Origin: Mycobacterium sp. E740
GTDB taxonomy: Bacteria; Actinomycetota; Actinomycetes; Mycobacteriales; Mycobacteriaceae
Length of the DNA stretch: 36,288 nt
Direction: 5' to 3'
Assembly: GCF_001672895.1 (NCBI RefSeq)
Contig: NZ_LZKP01000069.1
Coordinates: 1-36,288, forward strand
The position numbers were made by a program, and so were the translations under genes. Under the pieces are notes generated by a model that searched no databases, was not told the DNA's origin, and saw only the letters and a program-made list of their open reading frames with translations. Below are positions 30,004-36,288 of this stretch, in pieces (the stretch's first letter is position 1; the number at the start of each line of letters is the position of its first letter).

Positions 30004-31852
30004 TCGTTCCGCGGAAGTTCACGCTGCTGCCCGGTGCCGGGCTCTGGTTGACGACGGCGTTGGTGCGCTGACCGCTGTCGCGCACGTCGGCGCCTTTGTC
30101 CAGCGCGCCTGTCCAGCCGAGCGCGCGCAGCCGTGGTTCGGCGTCCACCCAGAACATCCCGCGAAGGTCGGGCATCAGGAACTGGTTGCACGCCGAAAGC
30201 TTCAACTGGACCGGGGCATCGACCGGCGACTCCTGGCCTGGGGTCGGCAGCGTCCCGACCACCTGCCCGCAGGGTTCGGGGCTGTCGACCTGGACCGGCA
30301 CCACGTTCGTGAATCCCGCGGCGGTCAGAATCTGGCGCGCCGACGCCTCGGTCTGGTTCCCGACGTCAGGGACCGAGCGGCTCTCCGGTCCCGAGCCCAC
30401 GACGATCGTGATCTCGTTGGTGATCGCCGACGTCTGGTTCGCGGGCGGATTGGTGCCGAGCACCCTGTCCTTGAGTTCCGGTGTCGACGGCGACGTCGAG
30501 GGCTTGAACTTCTCGAATCCGGCGTCGGCCAGCTTGCGCGCCGCGTCGGCGTAGGACAGGTTCTTGACGTCGGGGACCTCGCGCTGCTCCGGGCCGGTGG
30601 AGACGTTCAGCGTGATCTCCTCGCCCGCCTCCACCGACGAGTCGGCGCTGGGATCGGTGCTGATGACGTGGTCGGGCGGCACCGCCGAGTCCGGCCGCTG
30701 CTGCGTGCGGGTCTTGAACCCGTGGTTCTGCAGCTCGGCGATCGCGTCCGCCGAGGGCTGCCCGCTCACGTTCGGCACGTCCACTGCACGGGTCTCCCCG
30801 CCGAACATGTTGATCGCGATCGTGACGACGACGGTGAGCACGGCCAGCACCGCCACCGCGGCCAGCCACCGGCCGACCGACCCGCGGCGCTCGCGGTCGG
30901 CGTACACCGGCGGCGCAGGCATCGGCTCGATCGGTTCGGTGCGCTCGTGGTTCGGCGGCGACGACAGCAGCGAACTGCGTTCGGCGTCGGTGAACACCTT
31001 CGGGGCGTCCGGCTGCTCGCCACTGTGCACGCGCACCAGGTCGGCCCGCATCTCGGCCGCGGTCTGGTAGCGATTGTCGGGGTTCTTCGCCAGCGACTTC
31101 AGCACCACCGCGTCGAGCTCGGGGGTGATGTCAGCATGCCGCTGCGACGGCGGCACCGGGTCCTCGCGGACGTGCTGATAGGCGACGGCGACGGGCGAGT
31201 CACCGACGAAAGGCGGCTCGCCGGTGAGGATTTCGTAGAGGACACAGCCCAGCGAGTAGACGTCGGAACGGGCGTCGACCTTCTCGCCGCGCGCCTGTTC
31301 CGGCGACAGGTACTGGGCGGTCCCGATCACCGCGGCGGTCTGGGTGACGCTGTTCGCGTCGGCCAGCGCGCGGGCGATGCCGAAGTCCATCACCTTCACC
31401 GCACCGGTCTTGCTGATCATGATGTTGGCCGGCTTGACGTCGCGGTGGATGATCCCGTGCTGGTGGCTGAAGTTGAGCGCCTGGCACGCGTCGGCGATCA
31501 CCTCGATGGCACGCCGCGGCTCCATCGGGCCGTCGCTGTGGACGATGTCGCGCAGCGTGACCCCGTCGACGTACTCCATCACGATGTAGGGCAGCGGACC
31601 GGTGGACGTCTCGGCTTCGCCGGTGTCGTAGACCGCGACGATCGCGGGATGGTTCAGCGCGGCGGCGTTCTGCGCTTCACGGCGGAACCGCAAGTAGAAG
31701 CTCGGGTCGCGGGCGAGATCCGCGCGCAGCACCTTGATCGCGACGTCGCGGTGCAGGCGCAGGTCGCGGGCGAGATGCACTTCGGACATGCCGCCGAAGC
31801 CGAGGATCTCCCCCAGCTCGTAGCGGTCGGACAGGTGTTGCGGGGTCGTCAT
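29981..31852 (-). CDS. pknB: Transmembrane Ser/Thr protein kinase PknB with PASTA domains
   Basis: PknB controls peptidoglycan synthesis and division, phosphorylating CwlM and MurJ among others. The kinase domain (residues 11-275) has the glycine loop [12 protein letters not shown], Lys40, HRDVKPAN (Asp138), DFG (Asp156) and activation-loop Thr170 and Thr172. A juxtamembrane region is followed by a TM segment (329-350) and four extracellular PASTA domains (about 355-623), which sense muropeptides or lipid II. It is 623 residues. The start overlaps the pknA stop by four bases (ATGA). It is the last gene of the pstP-rodA-pbpA-pknA-pknB operon. Confidence 0.98.
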   Translation of the reverse strand: MTTPQHLSDRYELGEILGFGGMSEVHLARDLRLHRDVAIKVLRADLARDPSFYLRFRREAQNAAALNHPAIVAVYDTGEAETSTGPLPYIVMEYVDGVTLRDIVHSDGPMEPRRAIEVIADACQALNFSHQHGIIHRDVKPANIMISKTGAVKVMDFGIARALADANSVTQTAAVIGTAQYLSPEQARGEKVDARSDVYSLGCVLYEILTGEPPFVGDSPVAVAYQHVREDPVPPSQRHADITPELDAVVLKSLAKNPDNRYQTAAEMRADLVRVHSGEQPDAPKVFTDAERSSLLSSPPNHERTEPIEPMPAPPVYADRERRGSVGRWLAAVAVLAVLTVVVTIAINMFGGETRAVDVPNVSGQPSADAIAELQNHGFKTRTQQRPDSAVPPDHVISTDPSADSSVEAGEEITLNVSTGPEQREVPDVKNLSYADAARKLADAGFEKFKPSTSPSTPELKDRVLGTNPPANQTSAITNEITIVVGSGPESRSVPDVGNQTEASARQILTAAGFTNVVPVQVDSPEPCGQVVGTLPTPGQESPVDAPVQLKLSACNQFLMPDLRGMFWVDAEPRLRALGWTGALDKGADVRDSGQRTNAVVNQSPAPGSSVNFRGTITLSFAS

Positions 31853-33204
31853 GGCGATGTCTGTTCTGAAGCCGGGAGCCGCAGGTCCAGCTCATGTGCC
31901 GGGGACGACAGCGACACCAGCGCCGTTGCCGGTGCCGCAGTCGCCTGCGGGGTGATTACCCCAGATTCTCCCCTACCACCACTGTCGGCGCCGCGTCCGG
32001 TCCCGTCCGGCAGCAGATCGGGCAGGGCCGCGGGCGACTGGTACGGCGTCGTCTCGGTGATGGTGTTGGTGATGGTCGACGGCGGGCTCTGCTTGTCCCG
32101 TTGGTCCTGGGCTTGCAGCACGATCAGGATCGCGATGATGATCGCCAGCGCCCCGAGCACACCCGCGGCCCACAGCAGCGCGCGCTGTCCCGACGAGAAC
32201 GAACGTCGCGCCGGTGGCGGCCGGTGGCTGCCGGTCGCCGGCCGGGGCCGCGCGGCGGTGGCCGGGGCGCGACCCGTCATGTCCGCGGCCGCCCGGGCCT
32301 GGGTGGCCGACGGCACCGCGGTGGGAGTGGCCCGACCGATCGAGGGTGCGGCGTTCGGCCGCGGCGGCCGACGCCCGGAGCGCACCGCGGCCACCGCATC
32401 GGCGAAGGCGCCCCCGGAGCGGTACCGCATTCCGGGGTTCTTGACCAGGGTGATCTCGATCAGCTCGCGCACATTGGGCGGCAGATCGGCGGGCAGCGGC
32501 GGCGGCGTCTCCTTGATGTGCTTCATCGCCACCGTCAGCGCACCGTCGCCCGTGAACGGGCGCTTGCCCGAAACCGATTCGTAGCCAACGACTCCCAGCG
32601 CGTAGACATCACTGGCGGCGGTCGCGTCGTGGCCCAGCGCCTGCTCGGGCGCGATGTACTGCGCGGTGCCCATCACCATCCCGGTCTGCGTGACCGGGGC
32701 GGCGTCGACGGCCTTGGCGATGCCGAAGTCCGTGAGCTTGACCTGACCCGTCGGGGTGATGAGGATGTTGCCCGGCTTCACGTCGCGGTGCACCAGGCCC
32801 GCGGTGTGGGCGACCTGCAATGCGCGGCCCGTCTGCTCGAGCATGTCGAGCGCATGGCGCAGCGACAGCCGGCCGGTCCGCTTGAGCACCGAGTTCAGCG
32901 GCTCACCGTTGACCAGTTCCATCACCAGGTAGGCGGTGCGGCCTTCGCCGTCCATGTCGGTCTCGCCGTAGTCGTACACGCTCGCGATGCCGGGATGGTT
33001 GAGCATCGCGACGGTGCGCGCTTCGGCGCGGAACCGCTCGACGAACTCCGGGTCGGTGGAGTACTCGGCCTTGAGGACCTTCACCGCGACCCGGCGACCC
33101 AGCCGCGAGTCGACCGCCTCCCAGACCTGGCCCATGCCGCCGGTGGCGATCAACCGCTGCAGCCGGTAGCGACCGGACAGCGTCACTCCCACGCGGGCCG
33201 TCAT
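31849..33204 (-). CDS. pknA: Transmembrane Ser/Thr protein kinase PknA
   Basis: PknA acts with PknB in cell shape and division control. The 451-residue protein has the kinase motifs IATGGMGQV, Lys42, HRDVKPGN (Asp141), DFG (Asp159) and activation-loop Thr172 and Thr174. A Pro/Ala/Arg-rich linker (about 278-340) leads to one TM segment (342-364). A short extracellular tail without PASTA domains follows. Both ends overlap the neighbours by four bases. Confidence 0.97.
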   Translation of the reverse strand: MTARVGVTLSGRYRLQRLIATGGMGQVWEAVDSRLGRRVAVKVLKAEYSTDPEFVERFRAEARTVAMLNHPGIASVYDYGETDMDGEGRTAYLVMELVNGEPLNSVLKRTGRLSLRHALDMLEQTGRALQVAHTAGLVHRDVKPGNILITPTGQVKLTDFGIAKAVDAAPVTQTGMVMGTAQYIAPEQALGHDATAASDVYALGVVGYESVSGKRPFTGDGALTVAMKHIKETPPPLPADLPPNVRELIEITLVKNPGMRYRSGGAFADAVAAVRSGRRPPRPNAAPSIGRATPTAVPSATQARAAADMTGRAPATAARPRPATGSHRPPPARRSFSSGQRALLWAAGVLGALAIIIAILIVLQAQDQRDKQSPPSTITNTITETTPYQSPAALPDLLPDGTGRGADSGGRGESGVITPQATAAPATALVSLSSPAHELDLRLPASEQTSP

Positions 33205-34676
33205 GACCCCTCCCGCAGCGCAGCGGCTATCGTGGCGCGCCCGATCGGCGCGGCCAGCGCCCCGCCCGTGGCAGAAAGCCGGTCACCGCCGTTCTCGACC
33301 AGCACCGCAACCGCCACCTTGGGGGCCTGAGCCGGCGCGAAGGCGATGTACCAGGCATGCGGAGGGGTGTTGCGCGGATCGGTGCCGTGCTCCGCTGTGC
33401 CGGTCTTGGATGCGATCTGCACGCCGGCGATGGCTCCCTTCTGCTGCGTCACCTGCTCGGCGGCGACCATCAAGTCCGTAAGTGTATCGGCGACCTGCTG
33501 CGACACCGCCCGGCGCATCTCCTGCGGAGCCGTCGAGGCGATGTTCGCGAGATCGGGCCCCTTCAGGCTATCGACCAGATACGGCTCCATCGCAACCCCG
33601 CCGTTCGCGATGGTCGCGGCGATGATTGCGTTCTGCAGCGGGGTGAGCGCAACGTCCTTCTGGCCGATGCTGGACATGCCCAGCGCGGCGGCGTCGGGGA
33701 TCGGCCCGGCCGTGGACTCGACGACCTGCAACGGGATCATCGGTGCGAGCTCGTCGAGACCGAACGCTTGGGCGGTCGACCGCAGCGCGTCGGCGCCGGT
33801 ATCGATGCCCAACTCGACGAACGCGGTGTTGCACGATCGGGCGAAGGCCTCCCGCAGCGAGGCGGTGGGCCCGCCGCCGCAGGGGGTGCCGCCGTAGTTC
33901 TCGAGCGTTGCGGTGCTGTCGGGCAACGGAATTCGCGGTTGCGAGGTGAGCTGCGTGTCTACCGTCGCCCCGTGCTGCAGCGCGGCCGCGGTGGTGATCA
34001 CCTTGAACGTCGACCCGGGTGGGTAGGTCTCGGAGATCGCGCGGTTCAGCAGCGGCGAGTCGGGGTTGTCGCGCAGCCGCTGCCAGGCCGCCGTCTGGGC
34101 GGCCATGTCGTGGGTGGCCAGCAGGTTGGGGTCGTACGACGGTGTCGACACCATCGCCAGGATTTTCCCGGTCGACGGCTCGAGGGCCACCACCGCGCCC
34201 TTGCAGGGCCCGTTGCAGCCGCCCTGCATCGCCTCCCAGGCGGCCTGCTGCACCCGCGGTTTGATCGTGGTGTCGACGTTGCCGCCGCGAGGGTCGCGAC
34301 CGGTGAAGAAGTCGGCGAGCCGGCGGCCGAACAGCCGCTCGTCGGAGCCGTTGAGGATGCTGTCCTCGGCGCGCTCCAGCCCGCTGCTCGAGTACTGCAG
34401 GGAGTAGAAGCCGGTGACCGGTGCGTATGCCATGGGGTCGGGGTACACGCGCAGGAACCGGAACCGGCCGTTGGTCGACACCGAGTAGGCGAGCAACTGC
34501 CCGCCGGCCGAGATCTGCCCGCGCTGGCGGGAGTACTCGTCGAGCAGCACGCGCTGGTTGCGCGGATCGGACCGCAACCCGTCGGCGGTGAACACCTGCG
34601 TGAGGGTCGCGTTGGCGAGCAGCAGCACGATCAGGGCCATGACGGTCACGGCGATGCGGCGCAGCGAGGTGTTCAT
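33201..34676 (-). CDS. pbpA: Penicillin-binding protein PbpA (class B transpeptidase)
   Basis: PbpA cross-links peptidoglycan in the periplasm. The 491-residue protein has an N-terminal membrane anchor (about residues 7-27). The transpeptidase motifs are STFK (Ser222, Lys225), SCN (281-283) and KTG (424-426). Cysteine pairs Cys154/Cys158 and Cys266/Cys282 may form disulfides. It is co-transcribed with rodA, its likely glycosyltransferase partner, and with its regulators PknA and PknB. Confidence 0.97.
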   Translation of the reverse strand: MNTSLRRIAVTVMALIVLLLANATLTQVFTADGLRSDPRNQRVLLDEYSRQRGQISAGGQLLAYSVSTNGRFRFLRVYPDPMAYAPVTGFYSLQYSSSGLERAEDSILNGSDERLFGRRLADFFTGRDPRGGNVDTTIKPRVQQAAWEAMQGGCNGPCKGAVVALEPSTGKILAMVSTPSYDPNLLATHDMAAQTAAWQRLRDNPDSPLLNRAISETYPPGSTFKVITTAAALQHGATVDTQLTSQPRIPLPDSTATLENYGGTPCGGGPTASLREAFARSCNTAFVELGIDTGADALRSTAQAFGLDELAPMIPLQVVESTAGPIPDAAALGMSSIGQKDVALTPLQNAIIAATIANGGVAMEPYLVDSLKGPDLANIASTAPQEMRRAVSQQVADTLTDLMVAAEQVTQQKGAIAGVQIASKTGTAEHGTDPRNTPPHAWYIAFAPAQAPKVAVAVLVENGGDRLSATGGALAAPIGRATIAAALREGS

Positions 34677-36085
34677 ACCTTCTGGATCACCTCGGTGCTG
34701 GCGGCGGCGATCGGGGTGGGCGCGGTCGAGCCGGCGACGATCGGCCGGCGGGCCGAATGCGAGATCCGAACCAGGATGGCGAGCAGCGCGTAGTTCGCCA
34801 GCAGCGAGGAGCCGCCGTAGGACAACCAGGGAGTGGTCAGCCCCGTCAGCGGGATCAGCTTGGTCACACCGCCGACGACGATGAACAGCTGCAGCGCGAG
34901 CGTCGAGGCGAGGCCGGCGGCCAGCAGCTTGCCGAAACTGTCGCGGACGGCGATCGCGGTGCGCAGCCCCCGGATGATGACGATGGTGTAGAGCATCAGC
35001 ACCGCGGCCAGGCCGACCAGACCGAGTTCCTCACCGACGGCCGCGATGATGAAGTCGGTCGACGCCGCGGGCACGGTGCCGGGTTGCCCGTTGCCCAGCC
35101 CGGTGCCGAAGATGCCGCCGGTGGCGAAGCTGAACAGCGACTGCACCATCTGGTAACCCGCGCCGTCGGGGTCGGCGAAGGGGTCCAGCCACGTCTGCAC
35201 GCGAACCTGGACGTGGTCGAAAACGTGATACGCCACAACGCTTCCCGCCGCGAACAACGCCAGACCGATCACGACCCAGCTGAGCCGCTCGGTGGCCGCG
35301 TAGACCAGCACCAGGAACGACCCGTACAGCAGCAGGGAAGTGCCGAGGTCCTTTTCGAAGATCATCACCCCGACCGAGGCGATCCAGGCGGCGAGCAGGG
35401 GAGCGAGGTCGCGGGGGCGGGGGAGGTCCATGCCGAGGACGTGCTTGCCGGCGCTGGTGAACAGGTCACGCTTGGAGACCAGCACCGAGGCGAAGAAGAT
35501 CAGCAGCAGGATCTTCGAGAACTCGGCCGGCTGAATCGAGAAGCCGGGCAACTGAATCCAGATCTTCGCGCCGTTCTGCTCCGACATCGAACGGGGCAGC
35601 ACGGCCGGGATGGCAAGCAGGATCAGGCCGGTGAGCCCGCACACGTAGCCGTATCGGGCCAGCAGTCGATGGTCGCGCAGGAAGATCACGATCAGCGAGA
35701 ACCCGACGACACCGAGCAGCGTCCACAGCATCTGCTGGTTCGCGGTGCCACCCAAGCCGCCCTGTTTGACCTCACCGGCCGCGAGGTCGAGGCGGTGAAT
35801 CATCACCAGCCCCAAGCCGTTCAGCAGCGCGACGACCGGAAGCAGCAGTGGGTCGGCGTAGGGTGCGAAGCGGCGCACCGCGAGGTGCGCACCGCTGAAC
35901 AGAGCCAGATACGCGACCGTGTACTGCGCGAGGTCCCAGTGCACGCCGTGTTCCTGATTCGCCTCGACGAGCAGCAACGCGAAAGTCGTGATGACGGCGG
36001 CAAATCCGAGCAGAAGCAGTTCGGCGTTGCGCCGGTTGGGAAGCGGCGGCGTGACGGCGACAGCGGACTGCGGCTGAGTCGTCAT
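34673..36085 (-). CDS. rodA: SEDS-family peptidoglycan glycosyltransferase RodA
   Basis: RodA polymerises glycan strands from lipid II during cell elongation. I chose ATG 36085 (470 residues, beginning MTTQPQSAVAVTPPLP), which overlaps the pstP stop by four bases. A frame opening at 36244 reads through the pstP tail and is not real. The protein is polytopic and has the SEDS motifs: LPGFSIQPAEFSKI, FEKDLGTSLLLY (with the catalytic-site Asp), FIIAAVGEELGLVG and the C-terminal GLTTPWLSYGGSSLLANY. Confidence 0.96.
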   Translation of the reverse strand: MTTQPQSAVAVTPPLPNRRNAELLLLGFAAVITTFALLLVEANQEHGVHWDLAQYTVAYLALFSGAHLAVRRFAPYADPLLLPVVALLNGLGLVMIHRLDLAAGEVKQGGLGGTANQQMLWTLLGVVGFSLIVIFLRDHRLLARYGYVCGLTGLILLAIPAVLPRSMSEQNGAKIWIQLPGFSIQPAEFSKILLLIFFASVLVSKRDLFTSAGKHVLGMDLPRPRDLAPLLAAWIASVGVMIFEKDLGTSLLLYGSFLVLVYAATERLSWVVIGLALFAAGSVVAYHVFDHVQVRVQTWLDPFADPDGAGYQMVQSLFSFATGGIFGTGLGNGQPGTVPAASTDFIIAAVGEELGLVGLAAVLMLYTIVIIRGLRTAIAVRDSFGKLLAAGLASTLALQLFIVVGGVTKLIPLTGLTTPWLSYGGSSLLANYALLAILVRISHSARRPIVAGSTAPTPIAAASTEVIQKV

Positions 36086-36288
36086 GACGCTTCCCGGCAC
36101 GTGGTTCCCGGTTCGGGCGGCGGCGCAGGCAGCGCGGTGACGGTCGGGCTCGGGGGCGGTTTGGGCGCCGGTGACGCAGACGGCGACGGTTCGCCCGGCT
36201 GCGCCGGCGCACTGGGCGCTGCGCTCGGGGCGGGGTGGTTGCACGGTTGGCGCTTGACATTCGGCGGCGAGGACATCGGTTGGGAGGG
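36082..36288 (-). CDS. pstP: Ser/Thr protein phosphatase PstP, C-terminal tail only (cut by window end)
   Basis: The minus-strand frame stays open from the window edge to a stop at 36082. The 68 residues seen are Pro, Ala and Ser rich and end PPEPGTTCREAS, like the extracytoplasmic tail of mycobacterial PstP. The phosphatase domain and TM segment lie beyond the window. The call depends on the conserved operon position, just upstream of rodA with an ATGA overlap. PstP reverses phosphorylation by PknA and PknB. Confidence 0.8.
   Translation of the reverse strand, partial: PSQPMSSPPNVKRQPCNHPAPSAAPSAPAQPGEPSPSASPAPKPPPSPTVTALPAPPPEPGTTCREAS

Noticed and set aside
29876..32584. 902-codon open frame on the plus strand opposite pknB and pknA
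   Set aside because: It is antisense to two kinases with full catalytic motifs, is rich in Arg/Gly/His with no recognisable domain, and is a typical shadow frame in GC-rich DNA.
36086..36244. Longer start for rodA
   Set aside because: It overlaps the pstP tail in another frame; the ATG at 36085 overlaps the pstP stop as at the other junctions.

Overview
The window is a high-GC actinobacterial chromosome segment that contains the replication origin. Gene content and order match the dnaA region of the genus Mycobacterium: murJ-sigM-rsmA-trxB-trxC-cwlM, then parB-parA-rsmG-jag-yidC-yidD-rnpA-rpmH, dnaA, oriC, dnaN, recF, dciA, gyrB, gyrA, two tRNAs, cwsA, ppiA, crgA, trpG and pknB-pknA-pbpA-rodA-pstP. 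A 6-phosphogluconate-dehydrogenase-like gene lies between dnaN and recF, where as I recall M. tuberculosis has none. GyrA carries Ser at the quinolone-pocket position where M. tuberculosis and M. smegmatis have Ala. Both features suggest a rapidly growing environmental Mycobacterium (Mycolicibacterium); the species cannot be read from this sequence.

Layout. 1-7679 (+): the lipid II flippase MurJ with its pseudokinase domain (5' end outside the window), the SigM/RsmA sigma-anti-sigma pair, the thioredoxin system behind a SigH-type promoter, and the peptidoglycan regulator CwlM. 7682-14028 (-): a GNAT-like protein, then the rpmH-to-parB cluster, with three parS sites built into the coding sequence of parA and rsmG. 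14029-16601: the rpmH/dnaA divergent region, dnaA itself, and the dnaA-dnaN intergenic region, which is oriC. 16602-25230 (+): dnaN, the gnd-like gene, recF, the DUF721 helicase-loader gene and the two gyrase genes. 25260-26485 (+): a DUF3566 membrane protein, tRNA-Ile(GAT), a 42-codon membrane peptide and tRNA-Ala(TGC). 26514-30003: small division and envelope genes on both strands (cwsA, ppiA, a PH-domain protein, crgA, a DUF881 protein, trpG). 29981-36288 (-): the cell-shape and Ser/Thr kinase operon pknB-pknA-pbpA-rodA-pstP, with 4-base stop/start overlaps at all four junctions.

The genes form two working groups. One starts and segregates the chromosome (DnaA, DnaN, RecF, DciA, gyrase, ParA/ParB/parS). 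The other builds the cell wall and septum under PknA/PknB/PstP control; MurJ, CwlM, CwsA and CrgA in this window are known partners or substrates of that system. There are no mobile elements, CRISPR arrays, rRNA genes or obvious foreign DNA. I did not find a clearly new system. The best leads are small: a palindromic divergent promoter at crgA, a DnaA box with two palindromes upstream of the PH-domain gene, nested palindromes in oriC, and the membrane peptide between the tRNAs whose stop codon lies inside the tRNA-Ala gene.
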